A stretch of DNA of 13,084 bases, from assembly GCA_035761045.1 (NCBI GenBank), contig DASTRU010000048.1, positions 1-13,084 of the forward strand, given 5' to 3'. This stretch comes from DASTRU01 sp035761045. GTDB lineage: Bacteria; Pseudomonadota; Gammaproteobacteria; Burkholderiales; Burkholderiaceae_E. Under the pieces are notes generated by a model, which saw only the letters and a program-made list of their open reading frames with translations, did no database searches and had not been told where the DNA came from. The position numbers were made by a program, and so were the translations under genes. The stretch's first letter is position 1; each line of letters begins with the position of its first letter. Shown in pieces: positions 1-8,026 of this stretch.

Positions 1-1346
1 CGCCCCGTCACAAGCACTCGCAAAGGCACGGCAAGCTGCGGCATTTTTAATCCATGCCGCGAAAGAACGGATTTGATCATCGCCGCGATGCCGTCCTTAC
101 TCCATTTAACCACCCGAGCCTGAGCCACGAATTCTTGCAAGGCTGGTTTCGTGGTCTCGGTTACATGCTGCGCGAGCAGCGCCGGATCCACGGGCGACGT
201 CGCATAAAACATCAACGTCGCCTCGGCTAAGTCTTCCAAGGTTTCGGCCCGATCGCGCACTAGGGCGATCGCATCATGCAAGCGGACGCCCTCGATGCGT
301 CCGCCTCGCGCTTCGATGCGCGGCGCGACCAACGCGGCGAGCCGGTCAAGATCCGCCTGCCGTAAGTGATGTTGATTGACCCAGCGGAGCTTTGCCGGAT
401 CCCATTGCGCGGCCGACTTGGAAAGATGCGCGACATCAAACCATTGAACGAGTTGCTCAACGGTAAACAACTCGTCATCGCCATGGCTCCAACCCAGGCG
501 CGCGAGGTAATTAAGCATGGCTTCGGGCAAAAAACCATCGGCTTCGTATTGCATGACCGACACGGCGCCGTGCCGCTTGGATAACTTTTGGCCGTCGGGT
601 CCCAAAATCATGGGCACGTGTCCGTACTCGGGCAATGGCGCGCCAAGCGCTCGCATGATGTTGATTTGCCGCGGCGTGTTGTTCACGTGGTCGTCACCGC
701 GAATCACGTGCGTGATCGCCATGTCCATATCGTCGACCACCACGCAAAAATTATAGGTGGGCGTGCCATCGGCGCGGGCGATGACGAGGTCGTCGAGCTC
801 GTCGTTTGAAATCGTGATGGGACCTTTGACGAAATCATTCCACGTCACCGCGCCATCGATGGGATTGCGAAAACGCACGACCGGCTTCACGCCTTCAGGA
901 GCCGGTGGCAATGTCTTGCCAGCCTCAGGACGCCACGTGCCGTCGTAACGCGGTTTGTCGCCACGCGCGCGTTGCGCCTCGCGCATCGCATCGAGCTCTT
1001 GCGGCGAGCAATAGCAGTGATAAGCCGTGCCGGCTTCAAGCATTTGCGCAATGACTTCGCGATAACGATCGAGCCGCTGCATTTGAAAGAATGGACCTTC
1101 GTCATGCTCGAGCCCCAACCAACGCATGGCGTCGATGATCGACGCGACCTTCTCGGGCGTGGACCGTTCGACGTCCGTATCCTCGATTCGTAATACGAAG
1201 GTACCGCCGTGGCGGCGTGCCAATGCCCATGCGTACAACGCGGTGCGCGCGCCGCCTAAGTGCAGCATGCCGGTGGGTGACGGCGCGAAGCGCGAACGCA
1301 CTGGACGAGTGGCGCCTGCGTCAAGCCTAGAGGTATTCGTGTTCAT
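1..1346 (-). CDS. gltX: Glutamyl-tRNA synthetase (glutamate--tRNA ligase), 3' end cut by window
   Basis: Cytoplasmic class I aminoacyl-tRNA synthetase that charges tRNA-Glu with glutamate using ATP. I translated 448 codons from the ATG at 1346-1344; the reading frame runs open to base 1, so roughly 20-25 C-terminal residues are missing. The N-terminal Rossmann fold shows FAPSPTG followed by the HIGH-type signature HLGG (residues 29-32). The KMSKS-type loop is KLSKR (254-258). The inserted zinc-binding region keeps C111-Y-C113, but the later site reads DGTWR where E. coli has Cys, so the zinc site is probably degenerate. As far as I recall, betaproteobacterial GltX shares this variant. RFRNPIDG and RGDDHVNNTPRQ are further family blocks. 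No good Shine-Dalgarno sequence precedes the ATG, but no in-frame start lies closer upstream and the family N-terminus fits. The gene is divergent from pepN across 193 bases. Identification is essentially certain. Confidence 0.97.
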   Translation of the reverse strand, partial: MNTNTSRLDAGATRPVRSRFAPSPTGMLHLGGARTALYAWALARRHGGTFVLRIEDTDVERSTPEKVASIIDAMRWLGLEHDEGPFFQMQRLDRYREVIAQMLEAGTAYHCYCSPQELDAMREAQRARGDKPRYDGTWRPEAGKTLPPAPEGVKPVVRFRNPIDGAVTWNDFVKGPITISNDELDDLVIARADGTPTYNFCVVVDDMDMAITHVIRGDDHVNNTPRQINIMRALGAPLPEYGHVPMILGPDGQKLSKRHGAVSVMQYEADGFLPEAMLNYLARLGWSHGDDELFTVEQLVQWFDVAHLSKSAAQWDPAKLRWVNQHHLRQADLDRLAALVAPRIEARGGRIEGVRLHDAIALVRDRAETLEDLAEATLMFYATSPVDPALLAQHVTETTKPALQEFVAQARVVKWSKDGIAAMIKSVLSRHGLKMPQLAVPLRVLVTG

Positions 1347-1414
1347 GGAAGGAAAGCGAAAAAACGCGGATGCGCACTGACGAACGAGACATGGGTGCGC
1401 GGGAAGGGGTGACG

Positions 1415-1420
1415 ATGGTA
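1415..1420 (-). promoter_or_regulatory. Weak candidate -10 element for gltX
   Basis: Read on the minus strand this is TACCAT preceded by TGC, which resembles an extended -10 (four of six matches to TATAAT). No convincing -35 lies 17 bases upstream. It is about 70 bases from the gltX start, in the only gap that can hold a gltX promoter. This is a weak inference. Confidence 0.25.
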
Positions 1421-1485
1421 GCACTGGCCTATCGCGCGTCGGTCGGCACGTTCCGTGCTCGCGTTATTCGATTGCGCGTATGTCG

Positions 1486-1512
1486 TTGAAACCGCGTTTT
1501 GGCGACTAGAAT
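1486..1512 (+). promoter_or_regulatory. Candidate sigma-70 promoter for pepN-fbp
   Basis: TTGAAA at 1486-1491 (-35-like) and TAGAAT at 1507-1512 (-10-like, five of six) are separated by 15 bases, a short spacer. Transcription would start near 1519, about 20 bases before the pepN ATG, leaving a short leader without an obvious ribosome binding site. The same CTAGAAT core appears in front of yebC at 10211-10217, which supports it as this genome's -10 style. The match is suggestive, not proven. Confidence 0.45.
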
Positions 1513-1539
1513 TCCCCGATCCTCGAACCGGCCCTTGCT

Positions 1540-4227
1540 ATGCGTACCGATCAGCCCGTCATCATCCGTCGCAACGAGTATCGACCGCCTGCGTATTTGG
1601 CCGATCGTGTCGAACTCTCGTTTGATTTAGAGCCGGACGTCACGACCGTCACGGCCACGCTACAACTCAAACGCAACCCCGTATCGGACCTACCCGAGGA
1701 ACTCGTGCTGCACGGCGAGGAGTTGGACCTCGTGTCGGTCGAGATCAACGGCCGTCCCACCCGCGACTGGACCGCGACGAACGATCGGCTCGTGGTTCGT
1801 CATGTGCCGCAAGCCTTCACGCTTAGAACCGTGGTGCGTATTAGGCCGATGGACAACACGACGCTGTCGGGACTTTACGTATCCAAGGGCAACTTCTACA
1901 CGCAATGCGAGGCGGAAGGTTTTAGGCGCATCACCTACTTTCCCGATCGCCCCGATGTCATGGCGATTTATCGGGTTCGCATCGAGGCCGATAAGTTGCG
2001 CTATCCGGTACTGCTTTCAAACGGCAATTTGGTCGAACAAGGCCATCTCGACGGACCGCAAACCGGACGGCATTACGCTTTATGGGAAGACCCGTTTCCT
2101 AAGCCGTCTTATTTGTTCGCGTTAGTCGCTGGCGATTTAGTGTGCGAAGAGCAACGCATCCGCACGCGATCGGGCGCGGAGGCTTTGCTGCAAGTATGGG
2201 TGGAGCCGGGCAATCTCGACAAAACCCATCATGCGATGGAGTCTTTGATTAAGTCGATCCGTTGGGACGAGGAGCGCTTCGGGCTCGAGCTCGACCTCGG
2301 GCGCTTCATGATCGTCGCGGTGGGCGACTTCAACATGGGCGCGATGGAGAACAAGGGCCTTAACATCTTCAACACCAAGTACGTGCTTGCGCATCCACAA
2401 GTCGCGACCGATGCGGATTACCTCGATATTGAATCGGTCGTCGCGCACGAGTACTTCCATAACTGGACCGGCAATCGCGTGACGTGCCGCGATTGGTTCC
2501 AGTTGTCGTTGAAGGAAGGCCTAACGGTCTTTCGCGATCAAGAATTCACGATGGACATGCTTGAAGCGTCGGCGCGCGAGCATGGGGCCGATCCCGCCAG
2601 CGCGCGCGCGGTCAAGCGTATCGACGACGTGCGCACCTTACGCGCCATGCAGTTTCCCGAGGACGCGGGACCGATGGCGCATCCAATCCGTCCCGACGAA
2701 TACCAAGAGATCAACAACTTCTACACGGTCACGGTGTACGAAAAAGGCGCCGAGGTCGTGCGCATGTTGCAAACCATCGTCGGACGCGATGGATTTAGGC
2801 GCGGCATGGACGAATACTTTCGCCGCCACGATGGCCAGGCGGTAACGTGCGATGACTTCCTCGCCGCGATGGAAGCAGCCAACAAGGTGGACCTCGCGCA
2901 ATTTCGTCGTTGGTATTCGCAAGCCGGCACGCCGCACGTGAAGGTCAAGCGGCACTATGACCCAAGCCGGCGCAGCTTCACGATCGAGCTGAGTCAACGC
3001 ACGGCGCCCACGAATGGGCAATTGAACAAACAGCCGTTTCACATCCCCGTCGCGATCGGATTGCTTGGGCCCGACGGACACGCGTTACCACTTCGGTTGC
3101 AAGGCGAGGATCAAGCACACGGAACCACGCGCGTGCTTTCGCTCAACGAGGCGCGGCAATCGTGGACCTTCGTGGACATCGACGTGCCGCCCGTGCCTTC
3201 GGTGTTACGCGGATTTTCCGCGCCCGTCGTGTTGGAGATGGAACTCACGCCGGACGAGTCGGCGTTTTTAATGGCGCATGACGACGACCCGTTTTGCCGT
3301 TGGGAAGCGGGTCAACGTTTGCTGCTTGACTTGATGCTCACGCATCTTGACGCCGGCACGGTTCCGCATAAGGCGCCCGAAGCGCTGATCGACGCGTTTC
3401 GCCATACCTTGCATGCGGGGCTCGATCCCGCGTTCGTCGAGATCGCGTTGTCGATGCCCAGCATGGCGTATGTCGCCGAACAAGTCAGCGTGGTTGATCC
3501 CGACGCGATCGCACGCGTGCATCAAGCGATGACGATCGCCATCGCGCGCGCCTTGCGCGACGACTTTCGCGCTGCTTACGATCGGCTGCGCTTGTTTGGC
3601 CCCTACTCGCCCGATGCCGCGAGCGCGGGCAAACGCGCGTTGCGCAATCTCGCGCTGCGTTATCTCGTCGAGTTGGGCGATAGCGACGGACTCGCCATCG
3701 CGCGCGCGCAATTTCAAATGGCCGACAACATGACCGATCGCTTCGCGGCGCTTAGCTGCTTGGCGAACGTGGGCGCCGCGCGCGATGAACTTACGGAATT
3801 CTTCGCGCGATACGAGAACGAACCCCTCGTCATCGACAAATGGTTCGCGCTGCAAGCATCGAGCAAGCGCGTGCCCGATGGCGCGAAGCGGCCGTTCATC
3901 GAGCATTTAGTGGGTCTACTCAAACACGCGGCGTTCAATTTAAAAAACCCAAACCGCGCACGCTCGGTGATCTTGCAGTTCTGCATGAACAACCTTGAGC
4001 ACTTTCACGCGAAGGAAGGGTTTGGCTACGAGCTGTGGGCTGAATACGTGCTCAAGCTTGACCGGCTCAATCCGCAAGTCGCCGCTCGTCTTGCGCGCGC
4101 GCTCGACCGTTGGCGCCGCTATACGCCCGATCGTCAAGCGCGCATGCGTGCCGCGCTCGAACGCGTAGCCGGCGCGGATGGTCTTTCCAACGATACTTAT
4201 GAAGTTGTCTCCAAAGCTCTCGCTTAA
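1540..4227 (+). CDS. pepN: Aminopeptidase N (M1 family zinc metallopeptidase)
   Basis: Cytoplasmic zinc aminopeptidase that removes N-terminal residues from peptides in the late steps of protein turnover. The product is 895 residues, slightly longer than the roughly 870 of E. coli PepN. The substrate-anchoring exopeptidase motif GAMEN is at 267-271. The zinc site HEYFH (303-307) is followed 18 residues later by the third ligand E326, giving intact HExxH-x18-E. The catalytic tyrosine is probably Y400 in VTVYEKGAEV. An N-terminal beta domain precedes the thermolysin-like catalytic domain, and the C-terminal third is helical and Arg/Ala-rich as in PepN. There is no signal peptide. The start fits the conserved MRTD beginning of betaproteobacterial PepN, although its ribosome binding site is weak. 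fbp begins 15 bases after the stop, so the two are probably co-transcribed. I see no sign of damage. Confidence 0.97.
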   Translation: MRTDQPVIIRRNEYRPPAYLADRVELSFDLEPDVTTVTATLQLKRNPVSDLPEELVLHGEELDLVSVEINGRPTRDWTATNDRLVVRHVPQAFTLRTVVRIRPMDNTTLSGLYVSKGNFYTQCEAEGFRRITYFPDRPDVMAIYRVRIEADKLRYPVLLSNGNLVEQGHLDGPQTGRHYALWEDPFPKPSYLFALVAGDLVCEEQRIRTRSGAEALLQVWVEPGNLDKTHHAMESLIKSIRWDEERFGLELDLGRFMIVAVGDFNMGAMENKGLNIFNTKYVLAHPQVATDADYLDIESVVAHEYFHNWTGNRVTCRDWFQLSLKEGLTVFRDQEFTMDMLEASAREHGADPASARAVKRIDDVRTLRAMQFPEDAGPMAHPIRPDEYQEINNFYTVTVYEKGAEVVRMLQTIVGRDGFRRGMDEYFRRHDGQAVTCDDFLAAMEAANKVDLAQFRRWYSQAGTPHVKVKRHYDPSRRSFTIELSQRTAPTNGQLNKQPFHIPVAIGLLGPDGHALPLRLQGEDQAHGTTRVLSLNEARQSWTFVDIDVPPVPSVLRGFSAPVVLEMELTPDESAFLMAHDDDPFCRWEAGQRLLLDLMLTHLDAGTVPHKAPEALIDAFRHTLHAGLDPAFVEIALSMPSMAYVAEQVSVVDPDAIARVHQAMTIAIARALRDDFRAAYDRLRLFGPYSPDAASAGKRALRNLALRYLVELGDSDGLAIARAQFQMADNMTDRFAALSCLANVGAARDELTEFFARYENEPLVIDKWFALQASSKRVPDGAKRPFIEHLVGLLKHAAFNLKNPNRARSVILQFCMNNLEHFHAKEGFGYELWAEYVLKLDRLNPQVAARLARALDRWRRYTPDRQARMRAALERVAGADGLSNDTYEVVSKALA

Positions 4228-4242
4228 GGATTTGTAAAGCCT

Positions 4243-5259
4243 ATGATTTCTTTGCGCCGTTATCTCATTGAACGTCAACGCGCCGGCAAGATCGATGCAA
4301 GCTTGGTCGGTCTCGTGCTCGCCGTGCAAAGCACTTGCCGCGGTATTTCAGCCGTCATCAACAAAGGCGCGCTGGCCGATGTGTTGGGCAGCGCCGGTAG
4401 CGGCAACGTGCAAGGCGAGGAGCAAAAGCAGTTGGACGTGATCGCCAACGAAATGCTGATCGAAAACCTTGTCTGGACGGGCCACGTCGCGGCGATGGCG
4501 AGCGAGGAGCTTGAAGCGCCGGTGGTCACGCCGTTGCAAACGCGCGGGCCGTATTTGTTGTTGTTTGATCCGCTGGATGGTTCGAGCAACATCGATGTCA
4601 ACGTCAGCATCGGCACCATCTTCTCGGTGTTGCGCGCGCCCGCCGGGCTCGATCCCGCGAGCGAAGCGGCGTTTTTGCAACCTGGCAGCGCGCAGGTCGC
4701 GGCGGGTTATGTGGTGTACGGTCCGCAAACCACGCTCGTGCTTACGGTCGGCGACGGTACGGCGCAGTTCCAACTCGATCGTGACAGCGGCAGCTTCTTC
4801 ATGACGCACGAACGTTTAAACGTGCCCGGAGCGACGCGCGAGTTCGCGATCAACATGAGCAATCAACGGCATTGGGACGCGCCCGTGCAGCGTTACATCA
4901 GCGAGCTGCTGGCGGGCAAAACCGGCACACGCGGCAAGGACTACAACATGCGTTGGATCGCGAGCATGGTGGCCGACGTTCATCGCATTCTTCAACGCGG
5001 CGGCGTGTTTCTTTACCCGCGCGACGCGCGCGAACCCGATAAGCCCGGCAAATTGCGTTTGATGTACGAGGCGAATCCGATGAGCTTCTTGATCGAGCAA
5101 GCCGGTGGCGCCGCGACGAACGGCCATCAACGCATCCTCGATATCGAGCCGACCAAGCTGCATCAACGCGTGGCGGTCGTGCTGGGAAGTCGCGACGAAG
5201 TGGAAACCGCGACGAGTTACCACCACGCCATGACGGCCGCCACCGAACAGGCGGCCTAA
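4243..5259 (+). CDS. fbp: Fructose-1,6-bisphosphatase class I
   Basis: Hydrolyses fructose 1,6-bisphosphate to fructose 6-phosphate. This is the irreversible step of gluconeogenesis and also serves the Calvin cycle in autotrophs. The protein has 338 residues, normal for the family. Its N-terminal segment SLRRYLIE and VQSTCRGIS match class I enzymes. MASEELE supplies acidic metal ligands, and the signature DPLDGSSN (109-116) holds the metal and phosphate site. The C-terminal substrate block includes KLRLMYEANPMSF and QAGGAATNG. The gene follows pepN by 15 bases; an AAGGA at 4226-4230, overlapping the pepN stop, is the only Shine-Dalgarno candidate and sits rather far (12 bases) from the ATG. 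A strong terminator follows. The pepN-fbp pairing is familiar from Burkholderiales. No Calvin-cycle genes are visible nearby, so a gluconeogenic role is the simplest reading. Confidence 0.97.
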   Translation: MISLRRYLIERQRAGKIDASLVGLVLAVQSTCRGISAVINKGALADVLGSAGSGNVQGEEQKQLDVIANEMLIENLVWTGHVAAMASEELEAPVVTPLQTRGPYLLLFDPLDGSSNIDVNVSIGTIFSVLRAPAGLDPASEAAFLQPGSAQVAAGYVVYGPQTTLVLTVGDGTAQFQLDRDSGSFFMTHERLNVPGATREFAINMSNQRHWDAPVQRYISELLAGKTGTRGKDYNMRWIASMVADVHRILQRGGVFLYPRDAREPDKPGKLRLMYEANPMSFLIEQAGGAATNGHQRILDIEPTKLHQRVAVVLGSRDEVETATSYHHAMTAATEQAA

Positions 5260-5286
5260 CCAACGACGGCACTTACGAATCGCAAC

Positions 5287-5317
5287 CGGGGACCTAAACG
5301 GGTCCCCGCGATTTTTT
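5287..5317 (+). terminator. Rho-independent terminator of pepN-fbp
   Basis: A perfect 8-base-pair GC-rich stem (CGGGGACC at 5287-5294 with GGTCCCCG at 5301-5308) encloses a 6-base loop. It is followed after three bases by a run of six T at 5312-5317. It begins 28 bases after the fbp stop. The T run overlaps the stop codon of the convergent oxidoreductase gene (5316-5318). On the minus strand the hairpin has no downstream U run, so it should act mainly on fbp transcripts. Confidence 0.9.
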
Positions 5318-6290
5318 AAGGCAGCAATACCGTCGAACCCGTTGTCCTGCGCGACGCCAACGCTTCATGCGCTTGAGCCGCGTCTTGCAATGCGTAGGTA
5401 CGCGGCGCATCCACGCGGATCTTGCCGCTCGTCATCATCGAAAACAGCTCTTTCGCCATCGATTGAAGCTTGTCTCCAGGCACCGCGTAAGTCGCAAGCG
5501 TCGGGCGGGTCACGTAAAGCGAACCCTTTTGCGCGAGCACGCCTAAATTAACGCCCGCCACCGGTCCGGACGCATTGCCGAAGCTCACGACCAAACCTCG
5601 GGTTTGAACGCTGTCGAGCGAAGCCTCCCATGTGTCCTTACCGACCGAGTCGTACACGACCGGGCACTTCGCGCCCTTGGTCAGTTCAAGCACGCGCTCG
5701 GCAACGTTCTCGCGCGTGTAGTCGATCGTCGCCCATGCGCCGTGCGCCTTGGCGAGTTCGGCTTTCTCGGTCGAACTCACGGTACCGATCAATTTAACGC
5801 CGAGCGCCTTGGCCCATTGGCACGCGATAAGCCCCACGCCGCCGGCCGCCGCGTGAAACAAAATGGTTTCGCCGCCTTGCAAGCGGTAGGTTTGGCGAAA
5901 CAAATACTGCACCGTCAAGCCCTTCAACATGACCGAGGCCGCTTGCTCGAAACCGATGGCCTTGGGCAGTTTGACCAGATGCCCGGCGGGCAAGACCCGC
6001 GCTTGCGAATACGCGCCTAACGGGCCTTGCGCATAAGCCACTCGATCGCCCGGCTTCACATGCGTAACCCCCTTGCCCACCGCTTCGACCACGCCCGCCG
6101 CTTCGGTCCCCAGGCCCGATGGCAAGGCGGTTGGATATAAGCCGCTACGAAAATAAATATCGATGAAATTAACGCCGACGGCGTAATGCCGTACGCGCGC
6201 TTCGCCAGGTCCTGGCTCGCCCACCTCGGTCTCGGTCCACTCGAGCACTTCGGGTCCGCCTGTACGTGAGAACTGAATGCGATATGTCAT
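5316..6290 (-). CDS. NADPH:quinone oxidoreductase, zeta-crystallin type (MDR superfamily)
   Basis: Zinc-free medium-chain dehydrogenase/reductase of the QOR family, expected to reduce quinones or similar electrophiles with NADPH in the cytoplasm. The product is 324 residues against 327 in E. coli QorA. It opens with a GroES-like fold (FSRTGGPEVLEW; VGVNFIDIYFRSGLYP) and has the nucleotide-binding turn HAAAGGVG at 146-153. The structural and catalytic cysteines of zinc alcohol dehydrogenases are absent, as expected. I chose the ATG at 6290-6288 because a consensus AGGAGG (6296-6301) lies 5 bases upstream and it gives the family N-terminus. A longer start at 6395 would run into the divergent transporter gene. 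The 3' end shares bases with the fbp terminator T run. The physiological substrate cannot be told from sequence. Confidence 0.92.
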   Translation of the reverse strand: MTYRIQFSRTGGPEVLEWTETEVGEPGPGEARVRHYAVGVNFIDIYFRSGLYPTALPSGLGTEAAGVVEAVGKGVTHVKPGDRVAYAQGPLGAYSQARVLPAGHLVKLPKAIGFEQAASVMLKGLTVQYLFRQTYRLQGGETILFHAAAGGVGLIACQWAKALGVKLIGTVSSTEKAELAKAHGAWATIDYTRENVAERVLELTKGAKCPVVYDSVGKDTWEASLDSVQTRGLVVSFGNASGPVAGVNLGVLAQKGSLYVTRPTLATYAVPGDKLQSMAKELFSMMTSGKIRVDAPRTYALQDAAQAHEALASRRTTGSTVLLP

Positions 6291-6295
6291 GTAGG

Positions 6296-6301
6296 CCTCC
6301 T
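6296..6301 (-). promoter_or_regulatory. Consensus ribosome binding site deciding the oxidoreductase start
   Basis: Minus strand AGGAGG, five bases from the ATG at 6290. It is the best Shine-Dalgarno match in the window and settles the choice between this start and the in-frame codon 105 bases upstream. Confidence 0.85.
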
Positions 6302-6355
6302 GGGCGTTTGGGGGATGCAAGCGATTATCAACGAACGATGGTTTAGTCTGCCGCC

Positions 6356-7285
6356 ATGTCTCCAATCGTTTCGGCTTCATCGTTGTTTCATGCACGTCGC
6401 CCGTTGTTGGTGGGCTTCGCGCTCGCCTTGCTCGCGGCGGTGTTGTTCTCCGCGAAAGCGATCGTCGTCAAGCTGGCGTATCGCTATCCGGTCGATGCGG
6501 TCACGTTGCTTGCGCTACGCATGGTGCTGTCGTTGCCATGCTTCGCGCTGGCCGCGTGGTGGTCGCGACGCAACGCGCATGCCCCGCTTGCTCGTGGTGA
6601 TTGGCTACGCATCGGCGTTCTGGGTTTGACGGGTTATTACCTCGCGAGCTTTCTCGATTTTCTGGGCTTGCAGTACATCGGCGCCGGACTCGAACGGCTC
6701 ATTCTTTTTTTGTACCCAACGCTCGTCATGCTAATGAACGTGTGGTGGCTCAAGCGTTCCGTCTCGCGCGCGCAATGGGTCGCGCTCGTCGTGAGTTATG
6801 TCGGCATCGCGGTGGTGTTCGCGCACGACGTGTCGATCGGTGGAACCCATGTCGCGCTCGGGTCGGCACTAGTGTTTGCGAGCGCGGTGAGTTACGCGGT
6901 GTATTTGTTTTCGAGCGGCGAACTCGTGCAACGCGTGGGCACGATACGGTTGACCGCCTACGCCACGATCGTCGCCGCGGTCTTATGCATCGCGCAGTTC
7001 GCGATCACGCATCGCATCGATACGCTCGTCGCGCTGCCGGCTGGCGTATGGGCTTTATCGGCGATCAACGCGCTGTTCTGCACGGTGATTCCAGTGTTCG
7101 CCACGATGGCGGCCATCGCGCGCATCGGCGCCGCGTCGGTATCGATTACCGGAATGATCGGTCCGGTGTCGACACTCGCCCTCGCGGCCATCGCGTTGCA
7201 AGAACCGATCACGCCCATTCAAGTCGTTGGCACCGTGTTTGTGTTGGCGGGTGTTTTTCTCGCCACGCGCGCGGGGCGTCGGTAA
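6356..7285 (+). CDS. DMT-superfamily transporter with two EamA domains
   Basis: Inner-membrane permease of the drug/metabolite transporter superfamily; members export or import small metabolites, and the substrate here is unknown. The protein has 309 residues and about ten hydrophobic helices, roughly at 16-38, 48-68, 84-104, 107-127, 135-153, 163-184, 197-217, 228-250, 260-278 and 284-305. These form two five-helix repeats typical of EamA proteins. The first repeat contains FSAKAIVVKLAYR near the N-terminus and the second ends in the ALQEPITPIQVVG block characteristic of the family. The ATG at 6356 has no clear ribosome binding site; an alternative start at 6389 would trim 11 residues without losing a helix. 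The gene is divergent from the quinone oxidoreductase (65-base gap) and its stop lies 18 bases from the stop of the convergent NERD gene. No neighbour hints at the substrate. Confidence 0.9.
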   Translation: MSPIVSASSLFHARRPLLVGFALALLAAVLFSAKAIVVKLAYRYPVDAVTLLALRMVLSLPCFALAAWWSRRNAHAPLARGDWLRIGVLGLTGYYLASFLDFLGLQYIGAGLERLILFLYPTLVMLMNVWWLKRSVSRAQWVALVVSYVGIAVVFAHDVSIGGTHVALGSALVFASAVSYAVYLFSSGELVQRVGTIRLTAYATIVAAVLCIAQFAITHRIDTLVALPAGVWALSAINALFCTVIPVFATMAAIARIGAASVSITGMIGPVSTLALAAIALQEPITPIQVVGTVFVLAGVFLATRAGRR

Positions 7286-7303
7286 GATTTTGAGCCGACG
7301 TGC

Positions 7304-8020
7304 TTAAGCCGGCACGACGCGGTACTTGCCGATGAAGTCCACCTTGTCGGGCGTATGCCAACGAACCACGATCTTGGCCAAATCGGACAATTGCTGTGAC
7401 GACAACGCGCGTAATAACGAAAGTACCGGACCACGACGTGCCGCCGATTGAATGCGCGCGACGATCTCGGCGGGCTTGAGAAAGTATTCGTTTCGAATCG
7501 GCGATTGATTATCTAGCCGAGTCGTCGGCGGTATCGCGACGAATCGATGAAAGTGCGGCGTGATCGCCTGACCCAGCTTGCCCGGCACGTCGATACTGCG
7601 CAGCACATGCTGCATCACGATCAAGTTACGTCGCAGTTGATTGACGGGCGAGCGCACGAAAATCGTCGTGCCATCGTTGTAACGCTGCGCGAACTCTTCT
7701 TGTTCGTTGATGATGAGTTGATCGCCCTCGATGCGCGACTCGATTAAAAATACATCGAGAAAACGCGTGATCACTAAATGATCGATATGCGCGCGCCCCG
7801 CTTCGCAATGAATACGTACATCGTGCGCGAGCATGACCGCGTCGGACGCTGCGAAGGCTTCGTCGAGATAACCCGAGAACTCATGAAACGCGGTGACGCA
7901 CGCTTGCTGATGCGCGACCGCGCGCGCCGCATAGGCATGCTCGAACGAGCCGATCATGCCTTGCGCTTGCACGAGTTCAACTAGATACCGTTCGAGATTG
8001 TCGGGACTTTTAAACAGCAT
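7304..8020 (-). CDS. NERD (nuclease-related domain) protein
   Basis: A 238-residue soluble protein without signal peptide or membrane helix. The segment from about residue 66 to 140 reads as a NERD domain: HIDHLVI (D80), then DVFLIESR with E94 and R96, a short hairpin, and the conserved RSPVNQLRRNLIVMQHVL helix (123-140). NERD belongs to the PD-(D/E)xK nuclease-like fold, where the expected motif is D...ExK. Here the lysine is replaced by arginine, so catalysis is in doubt. The N-terminal 60 residues are helical and the C-terminal part (150-238) is unassigned, with no zinc-finger cysteines. The start at 8020 is preceded by a weak GAGCGG. The upstream co-directional gene ends 6 bases before it, so they are very likely co-transcribed. 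The domain call comes from recognised pattern; the function (DNA or RNA cleavage, binding, or none) is unknown. Confidence 0.75.
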   Translation of the reverse strand: MLFKSPDNLERYLVELVQAQGMIGSFEHAYAARAVAHQQACVTAFHEFSGYLDEAFAASDAVMLAHDVRIHCEAGRAHIDHLVITRFLDVFLIESRIEGDQLIINEQEEFAQRYNDGTTIFVRSPVNQLRRNLIVMQHVLRSIDVPGKLGQAITPHFHRFVAIPPTTRLDNQSPIRNEYFLKPAEIVARIQSAARRGPVLSLLRALSSQQLSDLAKIVVRWHTPDKVDFIGKYRVVPA

Positions 8021-8026
8021 GGCGAT

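Noticed and set aside
1446..1458. Dyad GCACG-TTC-CGTGC in the gltX-pepN gap
   Set aside because: Five-base arms in GC-rich DNA, not overlapping either predicted core promoter; probably chance.
1347..1539. Possible tRNA or small RNA in the gltX-pepN gap
   Set aside because: No acceptor stem pairing or T-arm consensus could be formed; the gap is adequately explained as a divergent promoter region.
3268..3906. 212-codon minus-strand open frame inside pepN
   Set aside because: Antisense shadow of the well-conserved C-terminal part of PepN; Arg/His/Ala-rich composition and no motif or ribosome binding site.
6291..6395. N-terminal extension of the quinone oxidoreductase
   Set aside because: Would overlap the divergent transporter start and skips the consensus AGGAGG at 6296-6301; the 324-residue form matches the family.
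6601..7293. 230-codon plus-strand frame overlapping the transporter gene
   Set aside because: Arg/His-rich out-of-frame reading of the EamA transporter, which has clear membrane helices in its own frame.
7299..7316. Short dyad CGTGC/GCACG between the convergent transporter and NERD genes
   Set aside because: Only five base pairs with an eight-base loop and no T run on either side; too weak to call a terminator.
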